Below, piece by piece: positions 34,152 through 47,682 of a stretch of 64,000 bases of DNA (positions are counted from its first letter, which is position 1; each line of letters begins with the position of its first letter). The notes under the pieces were generated by a model. The model worked only from the letters and a program-made list of their open reading frames with translations. It was not told the origin of the DNA and made no database searches. The position numbers and the translations under genes are program-made. This stretch comes from Progne subis subis (taxonomy: Eukaryota > Chordata > Aves > Passeriformes > Hirundinidae). Location of the stretch: the NCBI GenBank assembly GCA_022316685.1, contig JAKJHU010000030.1, positions 11,160,360 through 11,224,359 of the forward strand, given 5' to 3'.

Positions 34152-37100
34152 CTCCCAACAGTTTGGATTTAAGCTGACTTTAAAATGCAAACATCCTATG
34201 CACAATTTCTTTGTAAAAACACAAGAACAGATTGCAAATTTGGTTTTAAAGAATCAGGCGTCTAAATAGCTCATGCTACAGAGCCCAAATGTAGCCAAGG
34301 GAAAAGGCTTATTTTTCATTCTGAGTACAAGTTTCATAGAAAAGGCTAGTAAGCTGCACTCTTGACTGTTCTAAATTCTGTGTTCAAGACTAGGGAACTC
34401 TCACAGATTATTAGAGTTCAAAGATGAAGTCAAAACATAATGAATCCTGATAAAGTCTCATAGATTATCCTTGGGGTAAAGCATCAATTAATTCAAGGTT
34501 TTAATCCTTTTTATAAAAATAAGAGGGTTTTTAAGGTGTTTGAAGTACTTGATTCTATCCCTTGACTTCTTGTAATTCCACCTTCTGAACTCCTTAATCA
34601 AGATTGCAATAGTTTAAATTGCAGAATAACTCAGCACCCATGTGATGTAGCATATATCAAATCCCTCTCTAATAATTTTGTAACTTCATGCAAGCTTTGT
34701 TAGTAAAAACAGAAGGCTCAAAAGACACAACATTCCTAAAATACTGCTTAGTTGAAATTTACTTGCCTTTGTTCCCAATAGCAAGCCACAAACTATCACA
34801 ACTCTCTTTCATGTAATCACTTAGGCATCTGAGAGAAGTAAAGAAATATGTATTGCAAGGGAACTTAAATATCTTAAATTCTGGTCTGGCATGAAAACAG
34901 AATTGTCTCTAACATAGGTGAGTCAAGCAGTTTTTATATCTTCCTCCTCTATGGATCATCTGGAAAGGCCAAACAAGGCACCTGTTGCCTATGAGGACAG
35001 GAGCCAGTAAGTGATATCTGAACCTGTTTAATTTGAGAAGGGTACTCTAAATGCAGTACAATGGCACTTACCAAACAGAATACCACCACATACTGCTGAA
35101 ATCAGTATTGTGCTTATTAGGACTTGCCCTGGAAATTGAGAAACTACAGCGTCATCAACCTGAGTAGATACAAGTCCACAGCTTCCAGCTCTTCAGGAGA
35201 GTGCCCTGGCTGCATGGCCTTCATTAAAGCTGTGCCATTTCTGTGCAGCCAGGAATGTGGAATTTGTTTGGCCTGCAAAGAAAATTGCAAAAGGGAGACT
35301 ATTTCTGTAATCTAATAGGCAAAACACTCTGCTGGAGAGGAGGGGAAGCTAAAATACTTCTTTCCCGAGGGCCTGCTTAGAATATGTATTTTCCATGTAA
35401 TAGCTTTAGGATAAAATCTATTAGCAACACTGGAAGGAAAACTGAAACAGAGAAACTTTCCTGTTTCCACAATAAACATATCCCACCATCTCACAGTTGG
35501 TATCTCCTGCCTAATTTTTGTTTCTGCCCCCAGTTCTTTCACCATTTCTTGTATAAGGACTTTGTTTTAATGGATATGTGTAAGACTGCCACGGCATAAG
35601 ATTAGTCAATTGAAGGTGAATGAGACAGTCTTATGATAAAAAAAGCAGAAAAGATTTTCAATATTTAGAACATCTTGAATCCTGAACTCAGCTAGTGGGT
35701 ACACAAAGGCACTTCACTCACAGCTGCAAATTATCAAAGCCTAGGGGAACACAGGGTACCAAACATGCTCAGCATTTCTTAAGAGCTGGCTTAGATATCT
35801 TCTGAAAGACAATAAAAGTAGTCACTTCTAATTTTTAATGTTATTTGAGTTGATAAATTTCACCTCTGGAATGTCTTTATAAACTTTACCTACAAAGAAG
35901 GAGGAAACTCATATGGTAGCTTTGGTCCACATTGCAACTTCAGGAAAATAAAATATCCCAACCTAAACAATCAAATCTATTTCTGAGAGAACTAAAAATA
36001 ATGTCTAAAATTGTAGACTCCATAAAAAGACAGGAATGCCTGCTTAAGAGAAAATTTCAAGCTGGCATGAAATTTTCAAGTACCATTCCTAAAGAGAATG
36101 TTTTAATCCATCAAATGAGATCTTTAGCTACAGATAAATTCATCTTGTTTGCCTTTATCTTCTGATAGTGGTATAAGCAAGAAAGTGCTATTACAAATGA
36201 TGGCTATAAATCAAATTCAAACACAGTGCTTCAGCCATATTCTGGAACGTGTGTGAATCTTCAGAGCTTTGCATATAGAGTCCCATGAGATTTGCAAAGC
36301 TTCAGAATATTTTACATGAAGGAACTGTTCATCTCATACAATATTTGCTAAATTATTTGAAGTACAGTTTGTCCCATCTTGCAATTTTAAATGAAATTGT
36401 CATGTTTTTCTCCATTACCTCCTCTTATATTACCTAGGCCACAAAAAACATCAGTCATATTCACAGAGGAGAGTTTGCCAGATATAGGTGGCAGCTTTGT
36501 GTCCTAAAAACCTGAACTTCCTTATTCTTAATTTTCCTGTTTTCCTCAAAGTGGCTCCAACTGGAAATGGGTGGCAGCATTGCTTCTGATGCCACAGGTT
36601 TTAAAGCTGAAATAAAAAGATCTAATCTCTCCATATTGAAAGAAAACAAACAGAAAGCTGCTCTCATTGATATTGGCTATAAATAAGGCAATATTTGATA
36701 AAATAGGAAAAGAAACAGTTTGGCTCTGGCCTTGGAGAGTCAAGACATCAGAAAGATATCTTGCAGGGGTCTGTCCCTCTGAGCTTGAAGAATCTTTTCG
36801 CATTTGGAGCCTATAATTTAGCTCTGGTTTTAGGTATGTCAGTGGCATGGTACCATCCTCATGCTGGACATTTGAGGCCAGAGTATTTGGAAAAGGTAAG
36901 CTTTACCAACAGGATGGCATATAACAAATATTCACCAGATGTCTTTTCATGTTACATCTCTTATGTTTGGATTTGAGACATACCTGTGTCTCATTTAGAA
37001 AAAAAAGTCTGAATTCTAATTGAATGAGATGGTAAACTTACATGTAGTTATATTCCTTTTTAACACATAATAATTTTGCAATACTTTTATACATAAGACA

Positions 37101-39680
37101 TTTACATCCTCATTTCACATATTTAAAATATCAGGGTTTGTTATTATTTTTGTTTGAAATATACAAAGAAGTAAAAGAACAATGAGTGCAGAAAAAGAGG
37201 AGGGAGAAAGAGCAAGCAAGCACAAGAGAAATTTATAAAAGAACTATGGCTTTATAATTAGAGGTCACAATCTCATATTCAGTCTTTCCTTCAGTGTATT
37301 TACAGAATTGTAACATGGTACTTTTAATGGTGTAAAAAGATATTAATTCCAGCATTGTTTAAGTGGGAGGCAAAGAAATATATTCTGGTTTCAATTAAGA
37401 AAGACAGATATATAAACAGGTTCTCTTGGAAGGTCCTGATAGGAACAAAAGAATGTGATACTGATGGACACGGGGGACTCAGACCTGCTCTTGTTCAAAC
37501 CACTGGAAAAAACCTCCCATTGGCTTCAGGGCTGCAGGATCCAGCACATGCCTAGGTCACAAACAGGTTTAGCAGACATGTTGAAATGGCTTTGGTTTCT
37601 GAGTACTGACGGCTCCATCCCCAGGAATCTGGATCTCACTGCCATTACCCACAGTCAATGGCAGCCAAAGGCCTGAATTTCTGCCTTAAGAAAGGTTGAA
37701 GCCTTGCCATAAATACTTTCCAGAGAATGGCAGTTATTATGGCAACAGTGTTCCCATTGCTCTAGTTAAGATTGTGTCAGTATTTAAATTCTAAAACCCT
37801 GTTTTCAGGGGTTTACATGCTCAGCTATAAACATTTGCCAAGAGATGAAAATTGACATTCAGTGCCCTATTTTTTAATAACAAAACTTGGAAAAAATCAG
37901 ACTGGTTTTTTTTATACTGCAAGAGGGAAAAGAGTTGGAGGCTTGTTGTGGGAGGTGAGGTGCATTTTGGTGTTGCTGTAACATATAACGTGTTTATATG
38001 CAGAGATGGAGCAAGTGTATATTCCTAAAATGTAAAATTTGTTCTGAGATTTTAATTAAATTTTGCTGGGCACTGAGAGGTTTGTTTGTTTTAAATGCAG
38101 TTGTGTAAGAGTACTAAAACCAAAATGAGAACACTGCAGCTAATATATTTCTTATTAACAGTATAATTTTTAATAGGTATATAGCAATGTATATCAAAAA
38201 TATGTTGCCTCTAAAATGCTAACATTTATGCTCTTTGTAAAGAGGTTGTCAGGTTTTCTTTTGTTTTTTGTGGGTTGATTTTTTTTTTCCCCGAACTACA
38301 AACAGTCCTTTTTTAAACTGTAGAAAACAAAGTGCATTTACTTGTGACTACTCTTACTTAATGTGTCTTAGATGTTGTTTCCACTTTGAGTGTTCACATA
38401 TGAAAACACTGTTAGCCAAAGAATTCATCGTTTAGCAGGAGGCATACTCCAGCCCTCATCCTCTGCGTGCTAACCTCTGGCTTGCCAAGGGGTGGTGATT
38501 ATTCTCCCTGAGTTTCTCTCATTCTAAAAATCCTTTGAAATCCCCCTCTATTTCTCACTGATGTCGTGTTTTTGAATGTGTGATTGTGGTTTTGATTGTT
38601 TTGATATGTATATTAATACTTGGTGACTGCAAGAAATACTCCCCTGTGAAGTGCAGTTTTCTTGAAGGAGAGTTTTACATTTCTAATGAAGTTAAGACAG
38701 ATAGACCAGATCCACAGAACAACATCACTGGCTATGCTGTCAGACAAAGGTACCCAAGGCCCATGCCACAAATTGAAAATGCAATATGAAAATTTTGGCT
38801 GGAGTGATAGTTTCCAGTGCTCAGTGAAAGTTTTGAAAAATAACTGTTTCAGCATTCCCAAGGCCAAAAGGATCATTATTTACTCATATTACAGATATAG
38901 AATGAAAAAACTGGTGAGAATCACACATCCACCACCCTAGCAAGAACTAGACATATGTCTAGCAGTATATATCAAGCAGGCAACTTCTGGAAGAAGACTG
39001 AAACCTCCTGTTTCAGTTTAAAACAGAATGTGTGAATTTGAAGTCCTTCCAGGCTTGGGTGACCAAGACATCTTCTCATTCTTTCCATTTGTAATCCACA
39101 ACTTCAATGTGGTCAAGCTGATCTACCAGGAGAGCAAACCTTCCAAGTCCAAATCTGACATACTTTATGTTAATCTATAGATTCTTTTACAGAGATGGAT
39201 GTTGTATCAAATTTACTGACACTGTATTGGGATTCTGGACAAGTATGTGCTTTTATAGGTGTGTCGGCACCGACTGTAGGAATAAGAAGGTCTGGAATTA
39301 ATTACTCTCATTTCTGAGCCCAACTAATTGATGTGTAGCTACATAGGAAATCACAGGCTTCAAGTTTTGAGAGCAGTGAAGAAAATTACCCATCTAAGCA
39401 ATGAAGACTTTAATTACACAACAGTAGGGGAAGAAGGAACAGAAATCTCCCATAGACACTGTCTGGTCTCTACAATCAGCAGGAACCTTGGATCTCTCAC
39501 AGACTAATCTAATTTATGGATTAACACTGCAGATCTGCAAAGCTCTCAGGAGCCCTGGAAATGTCAGGTCTGCATAGACTGGAAACAATATGGGGAAGGT
39601 AATTACCACAATTAATTTAATATTAAATGTAATTAAAATTAATTATTCCTTTGTTTCATTTATGATTAAAAGAAAGTTAT
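34152..39680. other. Unannotated sequence, about 5.5 kb
   Basis: No gene, RNA or classifiable mobile element was recognised. It is AT-rich with many short frames (for example 35124-35315, 36761-36976, 38662-38940), none with a recognisable domain. T/G-rich patches occur near 38250-38292. Old unclassifiable repeats may be hidden here. Confidence 0.5.
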
Positions 39681-40263
39681 TGTGGTGTGTTTCTTCTTCA
39701 ACAGTTTGTTCTGTTGCTCCCCTCAGTTGTTGGTTTGTTCCTAGTTCCTATCCTCCCACACAGTTGTCAATCCTGCCTCAACCCTACCCCTTGTTCTCAA
39801 ATGTTCTCTGTCACCTCATCGAGGTGTCAGACTTCCTCTATTCCAATCCTTTGCCTGGAAATCCTCCCTGGAAAGTCCCTAATCCTCAATGCCCCATTGG
39901 CCCACTGTGACCTACTCTCCTCCCCTTGTATTCCTTATTGTTTTGTGAAATGTAAATTCCACCTTCCACTCCTCCCCTCTTCTCTTCTGATTGGTTAAAG
40001 ATTTCTACCCTTCCCTAGAACCTCTCCAGTTTAAAAATGCCTGCACGCCTCTGTTCGCGGTCTTCAATCACTGTACCCTCCTCAGAAAGCCTTTGGAACC
40101 CACACTGGAGATCTCCTCCTCATCCTTGTCTCTGAAGTGCACCTTATAATATTCTTGTGCTGTAGAGCATCTTCTCTAAGCCGCACCTTGGGTCATCTTG
40201 CTCCCAAGGTGTGTTCCCTCCCAGAGTGGAGCCATGGAAGAGCTAGCCAGCTCCAGCACCACA
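39681..40263 (+). mobile_element. Solo LTR, family C relative, plus strand
   Basis: It starts TGTGGTGTGTTTC, ends CAGCACCACA, about 583 bp. It is C/T-rich with blocks ('cctggaaagtccc', 'atgccccattggccc') matching the LTR at 54381, so the two belong to related subfamilies. TTTAAAAA near 40030 is the likely TATA region. No clean target duplication abuts it: AGTTAT (39675-39680) resembles AATTAT (40270-40275) at 5 of 6 positions but lies 6 bp beyond the CA end. The overlapping frames 39590-39998 are chance. Confidence 0.7.
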
Positions 40264-42434
40264 TCAGAAAATTATTTTTACAAATGGTATTAGACTGATA
40301 AGTCTATTCTGCTATTCATTTCCTTTAATACCTAATACATGGCTTTAAGCAGTGGTCTTATGGGTCTGAGACAATAACCATCACTATTTTTCCTTAAATG
40401 GATGAGGATACACCCCTTAATCATACCTTTTGAAATTATATTCCTAGGGAAAAAAAAGGCATATTACACCTCTCTCATCCTTAACAATTTTCAGAGAGTA
40501 CAGAAAGGTCAATATGATACAGAGTATCAGCTCATTATGAGATATTATTGAGCATGATAATTGTTTGAGCTCTTCCATAATATGACTACTGTACTTCACT
40601 GCATATACTAATGAATAAGCCATTATTTAAATGCCAATTTGTCTCTGACTCTTATAAGTAATAATCCTCTGAGTACATAAATTCAGATAAGGCCCTTTAA
40701 TGTAATGTATAGCACATTATTTCATCTGGTGAAATGAGAGAACAAGTACCAGCTAACAAAATAGAAAATCATTATGTTTTTTTCCTGAGACTGTGGAGAT
40801 ATATTTCTCTTGTTTATTTCTTCTGTCAGCAAAAGAAAGGCAAGCTGAAAAACAAAACTGAGCCCGTCCTGGTACAATTTCCAGCAATTAGCAACACTGA
40901 GATAATGAAAACTCTTATTTATTTGTACTGACGCTCTGCTACTTCAAGGTAAAGCTTCACTGAACACCAAGGCCTTTTTCTATTAGGTGGTCAAATAAGT
41001 CCATCAATCTACTGCTCTAAAGAGTGTCCAGTATAGTTTCAGAGAAGATAAAAAATGGGAATGATGGCAAGGAAAATGAAAGTTAGTTGGTACCATTGAC
41101 TGGAAATTGATGCCAAGTCCACTCCTTTCAAATCATGTGTGAGGGCCATAGAAGAATCATAACTATGAGAGAAACTGTCAAGATGTGCAAACCAATATAT
41201 TAGAAACTATAAACCTGCACAGAACTATAAAAAGGGAGGAAATAATGTAAAAGGGCAAATATGGATGTAGAGGTATAACAAAGTTACAAAACTTCATAAA
41301 GATCTAGAACCTGAATGCGATCAGGTGAAAAATGGAAAATTGTGGTGACGTTCAAAACTAGAGAAGACAGTGGACAGAGACAGAACCTAAAACCACGTTT
41401 TTCCAGTAGTATCTTGTATATTAGAGTAGCAGATGATCAGCTGAAGAGGTAAGGAAAATCCTGTACCTAGATGGGTTTAGAGAAGTCAGGAAAGACTGAA
41501 AAAAATAGATGTCATATAGATGAATGAAAGGAATCAAGAAAGCATGGAGAAAACACATTATAAAACACAATACAGAAGTATGTGTTACATAGACCAATGG
41601 TAATGGAAAAACGGGTTAAATCTTGCTAAATCTGTTTTCCCAGCCAAGAATGAGAGAAATGGAAATGGGGATTTGTTCAAATAAAGCCCAAAAGAACAGC
41701 CAGGGAAGACTGCTGAAGAGTCACAATAATCACTACAAAAACGGAGGGAGATTAAAACGAAGATAGCAAAGGCAAATAGAATAGGGAAAAAAAGAAAGAG
41801 AGAAGAAGAAAGGGAGAAGGAAGAGAGGAAGAAGAGAGGAAGGAAGGAAGGGAGGAAGGAAGGGAGGGAGACAACATTGAAGTTACAGTCTTCATTTGAC
41901 CAAAAAACCTGCAGAATGCAGACCTGCAAAGATCATAAAGCATATTCTCTGTTTTTCTTTCCTCTTCTCCCCCTCTACAGCTACACTAGTACTGTTCATA
42001 TCCACAGGCCTCTATATCTATACATGTACTCTTCATACAAGATTTGAAAGGTCAGAAAAGGTTTTGTTCAAGCAATTCTGGCGCCACAAAAGGTGAATGT
42101 GACTGGAGCTGAAGGTGGCCCTCGCTGGATAAAACTCTGCATAATAATCTATCGAATGGCCCAATTTCATCTGATTTGTGTTGATAAAAAGAAGATAAAA
42201 TGAAAAGCAGTAAAAGTAACCAGAAATTACAGGTACTTGGCCAAGGAAACTTTGGTCACACTAGCCAGTAAGGCAGGAAATATATCACTATTTGAGTGCT
42301 AGACTACAAATAAAGAACACAGCAATTCATACAGTACTTTTCCCATGGTGGCTTTGTATGTCAAAGAAGGGGAAGAGATGAAGGAAAGAACCAAAATCAT
42401 TAAAGAGTGAAGCAGATCAACCGGTGCTTTTAAG
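40264..42434. other. Unannotated sequence with a polypurine tract
   Basis: No gene was recognised. The only marked feature is the purine tract at 41780-41871. Confidence 0.5.
41780..41871 (+). repeat. Polypurine tract (A/G only or nearly so)
   Basis: A purine-rich block of about 90 bp made of GAA, GGAA and GGGA units, ending in GGAAGGAAGG and GGGAGGGAG repeats. The minus-strand frame 41585-41929 reads it as Ser/Leu/Phe-rich low complexity. Confidence 0.9.
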
Positions 42435-42440
42435 GAAAAC
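42435..42440 (+). repeat. Left target-site duplication of the 42441 LTR
   Basis: GAAAAC, repeated exactly at 43085-43090. Confidence 0.8.
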
Positions 42441-43084
42441 TGTTGCGGTGCCTTAAGCATCGTCTCCACGCACCCCCGGCTGGCTCAAGTACCACGGCGT
42501 GGAAAGGCACGGACAGCTGGCTGCACCAGCTCATCCGATCCTGTGGGGCCTTGGCTCCCACGCGACCTCAGCAGTAGGAACAGGTGGTGCAAGGCAACGA
42601 CAGCGGAGATAGAAGGGCGGACTCTGCTGAGCAGGTCACAAGGGTTTATTGGAGCCCCGGCACGGGACCGCCTGGCCTCCAGGTAACTGCCCAGGCAGAG
42701 CCCCCAGGCTGCTTGCCAGCAGCTTTTATTTGGGGTGGAACAAGGAGAAGAGGCAGTGGGTGAGCAAATCAGGGATCACCAGGGAGGGGGGTCACACTGA
42801 TGAATGATATTATTCATAAACCAAACATAGATGATGGGGAGGGACCCCCTCTGGATCTGACCTATCACTCGATGCCCTTGGAAGAACTTTCTAGCTCCAG
42901 GGGAAGGCCCCAAGATAACAGGCAGACCCCAGAGGAAGGGGGAGAGTGGGGGATTGACACTTAATGGTTGGAGAGGAGAAAAACAGGGAAAGACCATTAG
43001 GGGGAACAAATAGGGGGACATAGAATGAACCATAAATTAACAGCACATAACAATAAAACTAAAAACAAATCCCACACCACTACA
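42441..43084 (-). mobile_element. Solo LTR, ERVK-like, family D-related, minus strand
   Basis: A complete 644-bp LTR. On the plus strand it starts TGTTGCGGTGCC and ends CCACTACA, flanked by perfect GAAAAC duplications. On its own strand it starts TGTAGTGGTGTGGG, has an AATAAAAG TATA-like box (about 42723-42730) and an AATAAA signal (plus-strand TTTATT, 42645-42650), with a CpG-rich U5 (42450-42620). It shares layout and some blocks ('tatcactcgatg', 'attgaca') with the LTRs at 58821 and 62813. No internal genes adjoin it. Confidence 0.88.
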
Positions 43085-43090
43085 GAAAAC
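43085..43090 (+). repeat. Right target-site duplication of the 42441 LTR
   Basis: GAAAAC, identical to 42435-42440. Confidence 0.8.
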
Positions 43091-46000
43091 AATAAGGATG
43101 AAAAGGAAGCAGGGCAGTTAAGGGACAATAAGGACAAATGGGAACAGATAAAACAATTTTGCAAAAATATTAGATGCAAAATGAAAAATATGTAATAGAA
43201 GTAAAAGTTTGAGATTATGGCTATAGATTATATCCAGCCTCAGAAACTCCTTAGGAGAGGAAAACATCCTTGAGATCAAACAAAAGATACAGTGTAGACA
43301 TATAAACTTGTTCAGAAAAGAGGCTTAGTAAAGCTTTTGCAGGCTTATTTTAAAACTCTTTAATTTTAAATCACTGCAAAAATCTTGATAGCTTTTGGCA
43401 TCTAATTGCATCAGTGTACAAGACTAGCCCTTGGATTTTAGGTATGTGGAACTGGGAAAACTATCAGTGCAGGCTTATACTTGGATAGACAGATCTAAAT
43501 ACCAACAGTATCTCCTAACTGCAAAGAATCAAGAGAGAATTTGCCTACCTCTATTATTTGCTATCCCACCTCATAGGCAGTATCTGCTAATGACTTGTAC
43601 AGAAGTCAAAAGTACAAAGTTCTTCTATCAACACTGCAATTTTAGGAGAATATAATATTAACTAAGATTGCAATTACAGCTTCAGAACATTAAATTTATC
43701 TAAAGTAAATACTGCCTGGGATTGCAGCTAGGCACTGAGTGAACAAGTATGACTTCTTAGTCAAGACGTGTTGGGTGTATGTGCCATGTTCTGAAGATTT
43801 GTTCTGTAAAAAAAATTATGCCAACATTTAAGCTTGGCAAAAATGTTGTGTTCCCTAATAAGTAAGCCATCCTTAGGATGTGAGTGACACGAGAACTCTA
43901 GGGTTTAGGTTTCTCTGCATGAAAGATGAATATCCTTCACAAAGACACTTGTTTATTTTTTTGAATCTAGCCATCACTCTGAAAGCATCTGGTCCTCAGA
44001 GAAATCAAGCTTTTTTCAGAAATCATCTTCATATGAGAAAATACTGGAAGGTGAAATGCAAGTGATAATTTCAAACATGCTTGCTCTGGCTCTTTTAGTG
44101 GAATGAGTCTGTAATTCTACTATCTCTGGGGGAAAGACCATCAATCAGGGCATTCCACCAGTAGTATTTTTTAGGCTCATTCTTGTGGGGAACAGAGAAT
44201 TATGAAAGAATTTCAATGTGTTTACACTAACATTTAAATAATAGATGAACTAGGAAGATATGAATCATGGGAATCAGTTGTTCCAGTCAATGCAGCCTGA
44301 ATTGAATCATAGGACAGTTGGTTTTTATTTATGTATTTTTGTAGTTGATGCCAAATACACAGTACAACAAGTTCTACAGAATATAACATACAGTAAGAAT
44401 TATACTCTATGTCATGTCATTATTCTCAAAAAAGCACCAGAAGGAATCAAGCTGAGTGTCTTATTTCTGAGGGTTACTTTCAAACAGGGTAAAGGACAGT
44501 TTCTTTGTCATTGAAGGCAGAGGAGAGAGAAATTACTGCAGAAGGGCAAATAATTTCCAAAAGGAATCAGCAGCCTACCCAGGCTGAACTGATAATTGAG
44601 CAAAACAGAGCCTGCCTACATCTTGGTACCACCTTTTATAAAAGCACGGGGACATTTATAATTTCAGACATACCAAAGTAGTAGGACTTCTAGCTGAATG
44701 TTTATAAAATACATTCATTCCAATATTGCATTAAAAATCAAATTGAAAGGCAGTGATTTAAAAGTATCATGCAACAGAGAAAATATGGTTGCCTGTCACT
44801 GCTGAATGCCTGCTTGAAATACAACAAATATCAGAATGCAATAGAAAACAAAAAGTTTTACAAAAAAGAGGCATCTGACTAATTTTAAGGAAGACATAAT
44901 TCAGATGAACTATCTCCATTGTGTTGATTTGTATCACATCTTAAACGTTGGTTTTTTATTTATTTTTTTTTTTAATTGAGGTAATAATAGCAATAAAAAA
45001 GGGGAAAATATAACATATAGCTATTTTACAAAAGCAAATGTTGGCTAGACATGGGCTGTTCTCCAACTGTTCCAATTCTTGTCAAATTTGTGGTCAAGAG
45101 AGGGATACTCATGTTGCATATTACCACTCTGTCATAATATTTTATCTCAAAGTTACCAGTTCATGGTAGTTTATCAGATATAACATTGTTTATCATCACC
45201 TATTTGTTGAAGGAACTAGAAATTTGTTATGAAAAGAAAATTTTAGAAAATTAATTACTCTCAGTGGAAATAGAGTTAACAGTGACATCAGTGTGCCTAT
45301 GTGGGCAACATGAATATTTAGGCACTAGAGACAGAAAATGTCTTCTTTCCCCCTTCAAAGGGAAAAAACTACATAAGGGAAATAAACTAATTTCAGATAC
45401 ACATGTGATATTGTAAAGTGAAATCTACCATGGTTTTTCTTCAAGAGAGCTAAACAAAGATTTTTGATGAACAGCAATACTTAAGATCATTTTCAAAGTG
45501 ATGCTCAACCTCAGGATGTCTGAGCTGGTCAACTGAGTTCCATGGATATTTGGATGCTGACCTTTGTACACATTATCTTAAAGATTCTCTTACCCTCTTT
45601 TTTTATCTTGGTTTTGTAAATGCATATCTCTCCTTTTCCCAGCTAGGCAAATTTGAGATTTTCAGTGGAAACATCATTGATATTTGCTGCAGTAAGTGCA
45701 GTGTCATTTATTTACACTGAAGCAACACATTTACTATTAAAGGAGTTCTAAGAACCTGGGTCAAGGAAGATGGTAGAAGCTACACAGCAAGATGCAAGTC
45801 AAGCACTGTGTATTCTTTATTCACCACACCATGAAACATATGGCACGATACACCTGGGGAGCCACCCTCCCTTATGGTGATTCATCCTGCTGAATAGCAC
45901 AGCGAGTTCAGTCTGGCATTAAATGTTAGCATATGCAATCTGGCACTCCAAGGAGCTCACTGGAATCTGAATTATTGACAATGTAAATGGTCTGTTTGGA

Positions 46001-47637
46001 AACATCAATTCAGATCAACATCACATAGCAAATGAACTAGTCAAAAATAATATGAACAGATTACAGTCAGATTTTATACCTTAGCTGACAAAAAAAAAAA
46101 AAAATTGCACAGGAATTTTAACATCTGCTTCTCATCGGTCCATATGATATGAATTTATTAACTTTGCATCCAGGTGTGCATCATTTGTTACATTTTAGCA
46201 TCCAATACTCATATGTCATTCATTTCTAGAAATATCAGAGAGAGATGGTCTTTCATAAAAGAAACTGACTCAGGATGATGAAAAAATTAGTCTTAATACT
46301 GATTAGTACTTAATACTGATACTTAAAACTAATATTGAAAATAAATGGATTTCAACATTGAATGCTGAAAAGACTAAATAGATGGATAACAAGGATTAAT
46401 TACAAAAGCCATTTTGGACTGCAGTATAACAGGACTGTCTGACAAGCCCATGAATCATGTGTACCTTCTTATACCTTTTGCAGTTACAGTCCAGGCAGCT
46501 CAAAGGTGTGGGGGTGATCAAAGGTGATCCCATATTTGTGCAGTGTCATTTTCAGTACAGCACCTGGGACTAGGAGAGAGACCTTAAAAGAACAAAACCT
46601 AGAAAGAACACCTGTAGTAAGAGTGTAGCTTTGGCTTCAAAATGAGCTGGGATTCAGATTTCTAATATGAAACATTTGTCTTCAGTACAATATCCTGGTT
46701 CATGCAATCATAAAGGCTGGTAAAAATCCCCTAAAAAAAAATTCCCTAAAACTAAAGGAAGGGAGGTGAAAAAGTTGAGAGAGTAAAGAAGCCATTATAA
46801 AATGCCAGTACGTGTAACTCTGCAGCTTGAGTCTGATCCATGCTGGAGTTTTCCATTTCATCTTCTGAAGAGAAAATGACAGCAGAAAACTTCTAGTGTC
46901 AACCTTCATATACTTTTCTGCATTTAGTAATGCTTTTTGACTGAACTTCTTTCCTGCTGCATTTCTTCACACAACTTTTCTCATTTAATCTCATCTTCCT
47001 TCAGCAGCTTGGATTAATCCTACTGTTGCCTTTGAATTTTCTGAGTGTGTTATTGCATTTGTCAAGAATCATCCAAGTTCTGAGTTGGAAAGATACTGGT
47101 TACTTGCTGTACAAATACTACAAATATGATGCAGGATAAAGTAAGAATTTGTCCAGACCAAGATTAAGATATGAGGTCGGAATTTACAGTGACAAGAAGA
47201 AAGCTGAAGGATTCTCTGGGGCTTTGTGACCTCAGAAATCCTCTGATAGGGGACAGGTTGAATATTTTGCAGTGTCTTTTTGTTTCCAAAGGCAACATTA
47301 ACATGGATTCTTGTAAAAGGTTGAATATATGGCAAGAGTACCCCTATTCTTTATCCAGTCCCCATAAAAAGAGCTTTCAGCTATAGTCTCTATGAATTAG
47401 TGAGCTACTTTTTCCATTTTTGCAGGCTAAGACAAAAGTATCTACCTATGCATTAAGCTATGAACAAAATTTTGTCAAAAAACTTATAGAGAGGGTCATT
47501 CTCTTACATTGTGTATCATCTTTTCATAATTTAAGTTAATTGTACAACCCTGGGTTGCAAGAAGATAGAGTTATAGAATGCAGAAATTTTTCTTTAAAAA
47601 AGCATCTTATCCATTTGCTATTACTCTTTCTGGGAGG

Positions 47638-47682
<45 letters not shown>

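Noticed and set aside
34655..34680. CCCTCTCTAATAATTTT resembling the end of the ERVL LTR at 30225-30245
   Set aside because: The similarity covers only about 16 bases and no upstream LTR sequence (TATA, polyadenylation signal) accompanies it.
36761..36976. Possible exon ending in a splice-donor-like AAAAGGTAAGC near 36890-36900
   Set aside because: The peptide (with FGAYNLALVLGMSVAWYH) is not recognised. No convincing acceptor with a pyrimidine tract lies just upstream and no partner exon was found.
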